Source: Adiantum capillus-veneris (lineage: Eukaryota > Streptophyta > Polypodiopsida > Polypodiales > Pteridaceae). Taken from it: a DNA stretch of 64,000 nt. The stretch lies in NCBI GenBank assembly GCA_014529385.2, contig CM043962.1:47613098-47677097 (forward strand), given 5' to 3'. The position numbers and the translations under genes were made by a program. The notes under the pieces are model-generated. The model did no database searches and was not told where the DNA came from. It saw only the letters and a list, made by a program, of their open reading frames with translations. This document shows, piece by piece, positions 22,304 to 34,521 of the stretch (position 1 is the first letter of the stretch; every line of letters starts with the position of its first letter).

Positions 22304-23635
22304 TACACCTAAGCTTACCCTTTCCACAAAGTAAACATGACACATGTCAGGCATGCAAAGAAACCCCCAATTCTTGCCTTCATCCTATTGGACGGACAAA
22401 GAGGTGGACCAATGAGGATTGAGCTAGTGTAAATTCAATTTCTTATTTTAGAAATGCTTGATAAAAGAACCAATGAGAATCAATCTCCCAAAAAGACTAT
22501 TGGACAATCAAAAGGTCCCATGAGAAATAAGCAGCCCACAAATTTGCTTAATTCCTATTGTCCAGAAGACTAAAAGGTCCAAGAACAATTTAGACAATTA
22601 AGTTAAATATCTGAGCTTTTACAAAAGAGGAAAGGGGTGGACACTTGTCACAAGGCTCTTGACTGGGCCTCTCAAATGCTATTGGCTAATCTTTTCACCG
22701 GCCAATAGGAAGCCAGCATGAGTACAAAGCTTGCTCAAATGCTATTGGCTAAGCTTTTCAAGGGCCAATAGGAAGCCGTCATGAGTAAATTGCAAGAGGA
22801 GTCTACCAAGATAAGAGAGGGGGCTGATTCTTAAAGGCATAATTCCACACACACTCACACAACTCATGTGTAGAGTAAGAAAGTCATCTCCTTCTCCAAG
22901 CTTTAATGGAAATCTCATCTTCTTCTCCAAGATTGGAGAATGGAGGCCTACACCAGCAACTCTTGGATATGGAATGCAAATCCAACCAAGAGCCAAGCTT
23001 CAATGCCATGCTTCTCTCCTCTATTATCTAATTACTAAGCTAAGCTAAGCTACAGGAGTAATTAAGTGAGAAATACTTCTTTCTCTTAAGAATACTCCTT
23101 CTTTCTCTAGATCTACTCTCATACCCCGCTAGCTCTCACCATCTTCGAAGGTGTGTGAGGTCTTGGGTCTGAGACCAACGAGGAATTGATGTTATATGTT
23201 ATCACGTGTAAGTTTGGTGCATGAAGCTTCCATCTTCATAGTACCAATGAGTTTTTACCAAGGAACACAAATAATTGTATTGTACAAAGTCTCTCTTAAT
23301 GGGAGAAGCTATAATACAAATGCCTAATGGAGTGGGGACCTATCCATGTAAGTCCGGTCCTCAATAGTTGTCAATTGTTCTATTTCTCTCCCTCTTTCAA
23401 GTATTGTTATGCCAAACTAATTAGGTGTTATGCTAATGTTTCTATCTCCAACCAAGCACTCTTTTATGCTCATTAGGAACTTGCTCCTAATGAAAATTGA
23501 AATGCTCACCATGTTAAGTTATTTTCCGCTATTTACAAGCTTTATAGACCATTAAATGTTACAGAAGTTTTCAGCTATACTGGTGTCGGCCTCGCTTAAA
23601 TAACTGAGTATGTCTGTCAGCCTTTCAAATCATTT

Positions 23636-23636
<1 letters not shown>
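20880..23636. other. Noncoding stretch with (CA)n and CCAAT-type duplication
   Basis: I see no gene. A (CA)n run lies at 22255-22301. At 22672 and 22735 a 63-bp unit is tandemly duplicated. Each copy holds ATTGGC...GCCAAT, a small hairpin with CCAAT on both strands. Confidence 0.55.
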
Positions 23637-23707
<71 letters not shown>

Positions 23708-23937
23708 CACCCTTTGAAATCTTTACTCTCTTTCCAGATCGAGGATTAGCGGTGTGAGGTAATCCCACGCTCATCAATTTTTGCTACCTAGCTTATTTGA
23801 TTGCCGTCTTTATCTGTGTATTTGGCTCTATGCATATGCATACACTAGTATTTGGCTGGGAATAGTGGAGGACCTGGAATTTTTTCACATGCTGTACATG
23901 TCAGGCCCACCTGGCGCCTTGCGCATAAGGTTACTGA

Positions 23938-24025
<88 letters not shown>
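23637..24025. repeat. Two long (CA)n arrays
   Basis: Uninterrupted CA runs of about 68 bp (23637-23704) and 87 bp (23939-24025) are separated by 234 bp of unique sequence. Confidence 0.95.
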
Positions 24026-24030
<5 letters not shown>

Positions 24031-26500
24031 TGCATGATCCTCAAAGAATTCCACCCTTGTTGAAGCTCGCTCACCTAAGGAATCATTGATCGTATTGGAG
24101 TATCATCACGGTCTTCGGCATAACACTCACATTGGTTTCCATGGGAGATGCTCTCAGGGGAAGATACATCAAGTAGGTGTTTTCACCTACTTAGAATTGC
24201 TGTGGTAATTCGGTACTTTGATCATTTTGTAACCAAAAACAATAGTTTATGCGGCATACTAATAAGAAGTCAACATACATATAATGCTAGCTATAGCAGT
24301 AAACATCTTATGGACTTTGAGATTGGTAGCGTACAGGAGATGATAAGACTTCATAAACCATGTCTCAAACCTTGTGGTAATTGGTAAGCATGTGCTCATG
24401 CATTTGGAATAGAGGATGTTATGCTGGTAATTTTTAAAGCTGGGAGAGATAGCTCAACGAAAATTGGTGTATTGTTGCAGATCTCGATACTTTGTTCTTC
24501 GTATAGACCTAAATGGTACTTTTTCTCCTAAAAAGTGGGACTGAGTTAAGTCAAAGCTTCAGAACTCTTATGGATGGGCTCTCTGTGAGATGGCATATAC
24601 TTTTTTTTTTTGGAAAATGGCATGGTATACGGTCAAGATTCTGTCCAAACATTGATTAAACTGTTCTAGTAGCCTTGCTTTCATTGGGTTGTGCAGCTAA
24701 TGGTTCTATTTCTCATTAAGCATTAGCATAGTGAACATAAATAGTTTGCTGAAATTGGTTGAATATTTGGATCTCATTAAATTTGTAGTCTTTAAAGAAG
24801 ATTTCTGGTCTATAATCATACAAAAAAATGTTTGACGTTTAAAGTGGAAGTTGCAACTCGAAACTGGTAAAACATGAAGTTTTTTTTGCCATGGTATGAG
24901 ACAAAGAATAACATCTATATTGTTGTTGAATGCCTTAAACCTCCCATGAGGGTCTCCTTGGAGATGGCGATTGCTGAAATTTTTGAAAAATCGTTAAGAA
25001 TACAAACAAAGTGCTGTCCGATTTTTGATAGAATTGCTTATATGGTTTGTAAGACAAATGCCGAAAGTAAGCTTCTTGAAACTCTGAGACTGACAGGAAA
25101 TGGAGATAGATTTGAGGTTTATGTAATTCATAAAATTTTGAACTGTTTTCATAATCATGACTATAAAATATTAGTTGTTGCTATGGGATGCATAACATCT
25201 AGTAGGCTGTAAACACACTCTTAAATGATAAACCCCTTGTTTTTGGCATACAAACACATAGATAGGTAACTACGGAGAATTAGGTCAATTTTTGTATCAT
25301 GCATGGTCGTAGATACTAGCATGACTTTGGTAAATAGTGGGATACACATGGCTCTACACTCAGAGGTTACATTACTTATATTGTCAACTTAACAATCAAT
25401 CCTAAGTGTAAGCGGTAAACTAGGTCTACAGGTGTGACATAGATGACAAGTGGATCTAGTGTCGACAGCTGTAGAATGCACAAACATGCCAGTTCTAATT
25501 GAGTGTTTTTTTATGGATGCAGGTAACAACTGGATCCTTCTCCATGTAGATGTAGTGGAAGCTCATCCCAAAGGGTGGACACACAGCGATACAACATTAA
25601 GATATCAATTTGTAATGATTAGAGATCAAATTTTTGATCTAAATAACTGTATTATCCATTAGATACAGAATGATGTATTATTGTATATGAAATGTTAAGT
25701 GAGTTTTATGACATTTTGTTTTAAAATATTGTTATTTAATATATTACGTAATAAAATTGTCTAAGTATGGTTCATTTATGAAGGGATTTTTCATACTTAA
25801 ACACACACACAATATATTGGACATGGGCCACATTTAGATAAACCCACAATATCACGCACACACACAAAATATAGATTTTTTGAAATAAAAGGAGACACAA
25901 AATAAATGTTTTTGGAAAAAAGGACACAAATATGGATGACATAACAATTGAGATGTACTTATTTTTCCATAAAATGATACAGGCAACTACTTCACTTGCA
26001 GAGGAGTAATGGATAGGAATGATGACATAGTATTTCTCCAGGTAGTATACAATTGGGGTTTTTCTACAAGCCAGACTGATCCTTTGTATAATGGTTCCAA
26101 CAAGAAATAGTTTTTTAGGTGTCAAAACAACAAATGCACAAGAATTTTGAATAAACAAATCCTCTCTAGATTTTATACCACTAGATCCGTGGACAAACTT
26201 GCCCAAGGAAAATAGATGTACAATAAAAACATATACACAGTATATCGGTTTTAAAAAAAAAAAAACAATGTTCATTATGCTGTTTTGGGCAAAAAATTCA
26301 AGTAACACAACTTGCCCTGGATAAATATCACACATAAAATCTGAGACCTAATAAGGGTTCCAAGGTTTCAAATATAGTGTGGCTTTTCTAGGAGGATAAG
26401 CTGGTCAACAATGAATGCATATTCGGTGGGTGATACTACTAGCCATAATAAAACAAGTATGAGCAGCTTTGAGCAATAATTAACATTGCTTGCTCACTAA
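24026..26500. other. AT-rich stretch without recognisable gene
   Basis: Open frames such as 24874-25212 (+) and 25772-26335 (-) have hydrophobic, AT-driven composition and no motif I recognise. No repeats or element ends were noticed. Confidence 0.45.
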
Positions 26501-27620
<1,120 letters not shown>

Positions 27621-28845
27621 GATATAACAACAGAAGAGTGACCCTATGGAAGCAACAAAACATGGACTCTCTTTATAAGGTGCTCTGTCCCTGGGTTGAA
27701 GAGGCTGCTATCAGCACGACGATTATGCAAACAAGGTTGCCTGCAGTAGATTGAGATGATATATTAACGTCTTCAAAAGGCCAAAGTGACTTATGAGACA
27801 AAAGAGTTTACAAATGGTCAATATGATACAATGTCTATGTAAAAGATTAAAAAACTGAAAACTGAAAAACTAAAACTGAACTAAGCTAAAGTGAAATGGA
27901 ACAAAATGAAATGTGATGAAATGAAAGGTTGAGATGCTGGAATCAAGATCCAATCCTATGATATCCAACATCGGTCTTTGGTGAAGCTCATCAATGTCCT
28001 ATTCAGTGAGTACTCAAACTGGGCATCTCCCATGTTGTGCTAGAATAGTCCGGACCTTCTGATGCAGCTTCCACCAATGTCTTGATGACCCTCCCAGTCA
28101 TGGGCGTTTGGATCTCCCAAGCTCAATGGCTCTGTCAATCAGTGTACCTTTGGTATCGGTGGACTCTAAAGTCTGCTGTGATGCCGGCTCATTTGAATAA
28201 GTGATCTCTCTCTGTGAGTGTCTCCTCCTGTGTGGTCTCCTAGAGAGGCTCTCCCTATGTCTGTGCAACTCCATTAAAAATAGTCCAAGGCATCTCGATC
28301 CTGGTATCTCATAACTTTGGCTAGTGGTCCAAACCCTCTTTGAATAGGCAGTGGAAGCAAGGGGTTTGAGGGTAAGAGGGGCCACGCCGCTGCCAAAGGC
28401 GGCATCGTTTTACTAGTATAGTTAAAAGATCAATGTGTTTGATGAATGTGTTTCAAAGCTCTAAGGACTCATTAAAAAGCACAAAAATATAAGATCACAA
28501 ATTTATAACCCCCCAAATACACAAAAAATAGTAGATTCACCGACATACTCAAACTTCACATAGAACAATAAACCGACATACTCAAACTTCACAAAGAACA
28601 ATAAACTGAGATCTTTGTTTTGCTCTTTTTAACCACAACCCTAAAATCAAACTCAAGCAATATGATGAACCATCAAAAAATCCTCCTTGTATTGCAAGGT
28701 TTGTTTACCAGATACAAGAGATCTTGGTGGTCTATAAAGAAGATGAATTTGTTAGACAGAAGATAATGCCTAAATTTATATATGGAATATATCATACCTA
28801 ACCCTTCTTGTTCCATGGTTGTGTAATTCTTTTCCACACTGCTCA
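27621..28845. other. No recognisable gene
   Basis: Mixed-composition noncoding sequence with several AAACTGAAAA-type simple stretches. It ends where the gypsy relic begins. Confidence 0.4.
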
Positions 28846-28849
28846 ACTG

Positions 28850-31800
28850 TCAATTAGCATAATAGACTAGGAAATCCATTGTTTCTTCTCCTGGTTGAGC
28901 CAAGATATAGCCTAATGTTGCAAATGCCAAGGCATCAGTGTGAACATGGAATATTCTATCCCAGTCCAGTGCTTTGAAAATTGGTGCTCTTATAAGTGCA
29001 TCCTTAATTTTTGTGAATGAATCCTCACACTCTTTTGTCCAATATAAGACAACTATCAACCTATACAAGGGTTGTGCAATGATGACATATATGTATATGA
29101 ATCATCGATAGTATCCACAGTGTCCCATGAAAAATTGTAGCTACTTTACAATAGTTGGACTTTGAATTTCCACAATCATCTTGACCTTGTGAAGATCCAT
29201 GGATATACCATTCTCAGAGACAATATATCCCAAGATTCTGCCCTGTCTTACCACGAAGACACATTTTTTTTTGGATTTAGGTAGATTCTATAAGTTTTGC
29301 ACTTCTTGAATACCTTCTTGAGATGCTCAATGTGTTCTATCATAAGGATAGAGTGAACACAAAGGTTGTTCATGTATATTTCTAAGAATAGTTGCAAGTA
29401 TTCTTTGAAGGCGTGAATCATTAGACTTTGGAATGTGGCAGGGGCATTGGTCAAGCCAAAAGGCATTACCCTATAAGCATAGACTCCCCATTCCATGGCA
29501 ATTCCATTTTGTATTGGTCTACCATGATAGCCAATTCATTGTATCGTGAGAACCCGTCTAAAAATGATTAGGCTTGTTTGCCAACCACTCACTCGAGCAC
29601 ATGTTTTGTGATTAGTAAGGGATAGTTATCCCTTATTGTTGCATCATTCACTTTTTTGAGGTTCACACATACACGTAATTTCCCATTTTTCTTGAGGACA
29701 ACCACAATGGGTGAGACCCAATCAATGTGTTCAATCTCATAAATGAATTCTACCTCCTTAAGCTTATCATTCCCTTCTTTAATTTGTTTGGCAAATGTGT
29801 CATTGTAGGTATAGGGATGTTGCCTGTGGGGTTTGGCATCAAGATTCAAGGGAATCTCGTGTTGACATACGATGGATCAACTCATTTGAGATGTTTGTAT
29901 GGACATGCAAAAACATCTCTATACTCCTGAAGTTGGATGAGCAACTCCTCTTCTTCTGTGCTCAAATTTGTTCCTATATAGACCGGTCTTGCAGCGTTCC
30001 TAGGTTCAGCTAGGTCTTTTGTTTTACATTTTTTGGGTCATCATAGGATTACTTCCTTTTTTCTCCCTTTATCTATTGAGTCATCACTATTTTCTTGTCT
30101 TGGATAGTGAATTTCCAATAGTGGGATGGGACATCCATATTTTCCTTCTTGGTGCTCTCTCCTTCCCCATGTACTATCTCCGCTCTCTATACTTCCTTTA
30201 ACATTCTCTTGAGTTCTTGGTATTTCTTTTTATGCTCGACCTTGGACCATTTTGGTTCCTTGAACTCATCCATCACTCGTTCTTTCGGTTTCTTTTCTTT
30301 TGTTTCTTTTTTAGTCTTTTGAGCTTGATTCCTCAAGATCCTTTGTTGTGGGACCATCAGCCCATTGCGCACATCCAAAGTTGCCAAAATGTGTTACCAT
30401 GTTAAAGGCTCTAGTTCTTCTTTTGAAAAGGTTTATGGGATGTAGTATTTGTCTTTTAAATCCCTTTCTAAGATACACTATCCATAGATGTTTGGAATGA
30501 TCCAACCATGCTGGAAGTTCAAATATGGCTAAATCAAATTCCTCAATAGGTGTTCTTGTTACATCCTTGTAACTATGGTCTTTCAAGTTTATCCTGGTTG
30601 TTGTTTCCATTTCTTCAGGTATTTATGGTCATACCCCCAATCCTAGACCATTTTTAACTGTCTCATGAATGGTCTTCTAAGTAAGATGTCGTATTTTTTC
30701 TTCTTGCCAAAATCGACACTAGCAAAGGGATGCCCATATTCAACTCTGCAAGAGGTGACCACTAATTTCTCTAGAAGTCCTAGGGGTTTCTCCATATACC
30801 CATCTACAAGTTGTAGTTTCATTCTTGTTGCTCTTAAAGAAGGTTTTCCCCATTTTTTCTGGTTTCTTTTGTACTTATGGCTACTCCAACCCCATTGTCA
30901 AGAATTGCCATGGTGGTGACAACTTGAAAATCTACAAGAAGATTCATGTTACCATCTTCTCCTTCACAATATTCTCCAACTTTGTTTAGTAGTATCAACC
31001 TAGTGTTAAAGTGCAGCTTTTCAAGTTCCTGAATTCCCCCTTGAATTTGTGTGGATGGGTCCTTCATTCCAAACTTTTCGAGACAACTCCCTACCATCAT
31101 CCACATGTTTGGTCGTATTCATAATAGCTTTGCTAATGCTATTGTACATATCATAGGTGTTGAAAAAATGTATATCAGCCCTTTAGAGTCGATGACTTTC
31201 TTGGAAGAGAGTCTCTGGGATGGGACTGTGACTACATTGGATCTCATATCATGTTCTCCCATATAGGATGGTAGTGTTCTTAGCAAATGGGACTGGCTAT
31301 CCATAGATTAAACAAATCCTCAGTCTCCCGAATATGATTGCACTTTTAGATTTATTTGAGATGAAACCTCAAATTCCTCTATTGGTGAAAGAAACACTCC
31401 TTTTCCATCGCTGGTCTGATTATGCGTTTGCTTACCTCACTAGGTTCATTGGCCTCTTTGACTTGTTTTCTCAGTTCACCAAGACCATCTATTTATCTAC
31501 ACTCCTCTATTATACCTAGGTGGAATCCCTCAAAAGAATTATCTGTGGTATTCAACACTATCCTTGGTTCTAATGCTGGGTTTTGAGTTCCAGTGGGTGC
31601 TCTTGATCAGAACCTAGCTCTATTCACTCTTGGTTTGGTGGTATTATTGGTGCTGGTGGAGGATCAAATCATCAAGTTTATCAACTGGAGGTTTTAGTAA
31701 GGCTTGAAGTATTTGAATCATTTTTTTGGCACATGTCAAGCCTTTGCTTCTCTAGCTCTGCATATAGGTATGTCATCCACCTTCGTTCTTGAGTTTGATA

Positions 31801-31925
31801 GTTTTTGAGCCATGCGTTAGAGGCTTTAAGGAGGGCATCTAGTGGTTCGTTGATCTTTTCTACTACAAATATGGATCCTCCTAAACTAGCACTTTGGGTT
31901 TTCCAAAAAAACCTGGCTTTGGTAC
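28850..31925 (-). pseudogene. pol: Truncated Ty3/gypsy relic (G1): gag-like region, protease-like, RT
   Basis: Read on the minus strand from 31925. First comes a decayed gag-like region (31681-31925: GGSIFVVEKINEPLDALLKA, LKNYQTQERRWM). A protease-like strand TTMAILDNGVGVAI follows (about 30880), then RT in pieces. The RT pieces are VEFIYEIEHIDWVSPIVVV and KNGKLRVCVNLKKVN (29589-29849), VMPFGLTNAPATFQ and EIYMNNLCVHS (29248-29496), and the RT/RNase H joint LYWTKECEDSFTKIKDALI and VHTDALAFATLGYILAQ (28850-29068). The YxDD box reads YMNN, so both catalytic Asp are lost. Frames are broken by several stops, and RNase H end and integrase are missing on the left. The 5' LTR-like sequence lies at 31926. 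Confidence 0.8.
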
Positions 31926-32399
31926 TGTGAGGTCCCCACCCCGTTACCATATCCATTTGGTAAAATGAGGGTACCTGACAGGTCGCTAGGTCCTAATCGA
32001 TTGAGAAAAGCATAGTCAGATAGACAAGATTTCTAATGGACAGACTCTCGTCACCAAGTAACTTGAGTCCAAGCCATTGAAAAGGGGTCTTAGCCGTGTC
32101 TCACAAGGAAAGCATGAACTAACACAATAATCTGACGTTCCTAATTCTCACCTTCCAAAAGAGCGAAACCCCAAATTCCTTTCTCCCCATAATTTTTAGA
32201 GGCACGTACAATTGGGACTTCTCAACTCTTGGCACAATGAGTTTCTAATTTCTCTTCTTCTATCAATGAGGAGCAGAGAGTTTCTCGACTAATTGAGACC
32301 ACCAATCCTTGACTGGCAACCTGAACCATTCCCCACTTTCCACCCCCACACTCACGCTTTGTTTTGCTTGTTTTGTAATTACTAGAACATGATTGTTCA
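31926..32399 (-). repeat. LTR-like repeat, copy 1 (TGTGAGGTCCCC family)
   Basis: About 470 bp beginning TGTGAGGTCCCCACCCCG on the plus strand and collinear with 57725-58193. Copies stay alignable to AACATGATTGTT. On the minus strand the sequence just inside it reads GTACCAAAGCC, a decayed match to the iMet PBS core TATCAGAGCC, so it could be the 5' LTR of relic G1. Alternatively it is the left LTR of an outer element whose right LTR is at 57725. Confidence 0.65.
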
Positions 32400-33459
32400 T
32401 ACACAAAGTTTCTTCTTATGATTTCTATCACAAGTTCGTTAAGACATCCCTTCAACCATTACCAAATCGGCACATGATGCAAGGAACAAAAAGAAATTAC
32501 CTACCTGTTCATGAGCAATAACGTCACTTCGTGGGATAAGTGGCACATCCTCATTCATCAGGGCCTTTCCTTTTTACTTTACCATCACTGGTTCCGACTT
32601 CGTGATTGTGTGATCCACCATAGTGAGTTCTCTTAGGTGCCATTCCCACTACTAGATACTTAGCTTAAATTGAGAAATTGTAAGCTAAATTATAAGAATA
32701 CAATGGAAGTAGGGTAAATGATTATAAGTATTTTAATTCCAAAACATATATGGTTACTCTACACATCAACTCAAAACGTATGCTTGCTTGATCCTACCAT
32801 AATTTTATGATACCATGTGTCATAACCCATAGACTAAGCACATGAGTAATCACTTATATATACTTGCAAGAAGAATCCATCATTTTAGTTGGACTATTTC
32901 TTGACTATGACTAGCTAATACGTGCAACATCTAGGTTACAATGGAGAAGAATTGTGCATGCAATCAACACAATTGATTATGTAATCGAGCAGTGAGACCT
33001 TCATTACTTTATAATGTAGAGAATTTACCATAAAGTAGGTATATTGATGGTTGATATCCAATTGAGGATATGTAAATAAGAGTATAGCATTTATAATAGA
33101 GTAGCAATTCGAAAGGATTCCAATTGAATAACAATATGGTAGTAATTGGAAATGATTCCAATTGAATAATAATATGGTAGCAGTCAGAAAGGATTTCAAT
33201 TGAGACGAGATATCGATAATAACTTGATTAATTAAGAGATTTACATTGCACAAATGTGATTTGGAGTTATTGATCTCTCAAAGCCTTGTTGAAGCTTCAC
33301 CAACGAGTAGACACATCAGCAGAGTCTCCCTATCTCCAATGTGTGTTCAAGTGTGTCTAAAATTGAGCGTGAATGCCCTTAATATAGATTTTGGAGGTTC
33401 CTTGGTGCCAAATTCAGCCCCATACCTCCCTAGCTCGCCCCTCTTGCTAAAATAATGAG
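32400..33459. other. AT-rich spacer with a 38-bp tandem repeat
   Basis: No gene. At 33116-33204 a 38-bp unit (GATTCCAATTGAATAA...) occurs 2.3 times. Confidence 0.6.
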
Positions 33460-34047
33460 TAGAGGTGTCACAAGCTCCTACTTAGCCATTAGAGATGTCC
33501 CTCTTTACACTTTTGGGTGATACACCTCATGTAGTGCCCCCATGCTCATAGTCAATTATTCTATAAGAGATGGGTCATTTATGGGCATACATGGACATAC
33601 ATACACATGCACATACATGCCCATACACATGCATACATATGCGTACCTTAGACTTAGAATTTAATCTATTAACATTAGAATGAGATTTAATTGTTTAAAG
33701 CGATCTTGGCTTATTAGAATTTAATTTTGAAACTTGCTATTAAAAGAAGAGCTTGAGGACTACCGACCTAAGGTGTCAGATGCACACACCTATTATCTAG
33801 TTTTTGAGACAGACATCTATTTTTATGGAAATTCAGGATGGGGTAGATTTGGACGAGACGGTCACGTCTAGGTGGGTGTAAGCACCTCAAAACTTTCTAT
33901 TTTTGGACGAAACTGAAGAAAAAGGTAAAAATTTATTTTTGAAAATCTTACAACAATAGATTTATCATTAGCTCATCAGAGGTGGAAAAATTGCCAAAAA
34001 TACTACCTTTTTGTATGGCTAGAATGCCGTGATATGTATTCCTTTAC
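33460..34047 (-). repeat. Probable 3' LTR of the chromovirus G2
   Basis: Plus-strand TGTCACAAGCTCC (about 33466) to ...CCTTTACA (about 34047) would be a TG...CA unit. Right next to it the minus strand reads GGAGAGGGGATTCCCA, a polypurine tract. It lies just downstream of the chromodomain, as expected. A CATACA-rich stretch occurs at 33575-33645. I found no second copy near 56.8 kb, so the call rests on position and PPT. Confidence 0.5.
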
Positions 34048-34048
34048 A

Positions 34049-34360
34049 TGGGAATCCCCTCTCCAAGGGTGGCAGAGACTTTACATTCTCCCCAACTTGA
34101 AGAATTGAGATGTCCTCATCTGAAAGGTAAGTCCAAATGATCTTTAAGGAGAGCTTTTCACGTTGCATCTTCTTCAGGGAAATATTTCCATTTGATGAGG
34201 TGTTCGATGATGCTTTTGTTCCTAAGTTTTCTCTCCCGTGTTTCAAGGATATAGTCAGGCTGAAGTTCAAGGACTCCTTGGGTTTGAACAACTATTTGTT
34301 CGGAATCCAAAACACAAGAAGTTTAGAAAAAATTCTCACAATAATTCTCACATTGTGACT
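34049..34360 (-). pseudogene. Chromodomain end of gypsy G2
   Basis: On the minus strand a frame gives PDYILETRERKLRNKSIIEH, LIKWKYFPEEDAT-stop-KALL, the chromodomain tail of chromovirus integrases. A TGA replaces the conserved Trp codon of ATWE. It is separated from the integrase by the hairpin at 34367-34521. Confidence 0.75.
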
Positions 34361-34366
34361 TACCTC

Positions 34367-34521
34367 AACATCACGAGCTTCTGTGAGGGAGGCACCGCAT
34401 GCCTAGCTAGGTACGATTGGGGGCAGAGGACCGCCAGGCCGGTGGGGGGGCCGGTGGTCCACTGTCCCCAATCTTACCTAGCTAGGCATGCGGTGCCTCT
34501 CGAGCAGAAGCTCATGATGTT
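34367..34521. mobile_element. Snapback hairpin (foldback MITE) inside gypsy G2
   Basis: The left arm AACATCACGAGCTTCTG... (from 34367) and the right arm ending at 34521 are inverted copies over about 70-75 bp, including GAGGCACCGCATGCCTAGCT and GATTGGGG, with few mismatches. A short G/C-rich loop lies at about 34438-34446. It sits between integrase and chromodomain of G2, so it inserted after G2. No clear target duplication was seen. Confidence 0.8.

Noticed and set aside
23781-24089. Thr-His repeat ORFs
   Set aside because: Translation of (CA)n arrays.
24874-25212. 112-codon plus-strand ORF
   Set aside because: No family resemblance and no splice or element context; kept as noncoding.
25772-26335. 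187-codon minus-strand hydrophobic ORF
   Set aside because: AT-driven Phe/Ile/Val composition, no motif, no neighbouring signals.
33575-33645. CATACA-rich stretch as telomere-like repeat
   Set aside because: No TTTAGGG or TTAGGG units; it is a degenerate simple repeat in a probable LTR.
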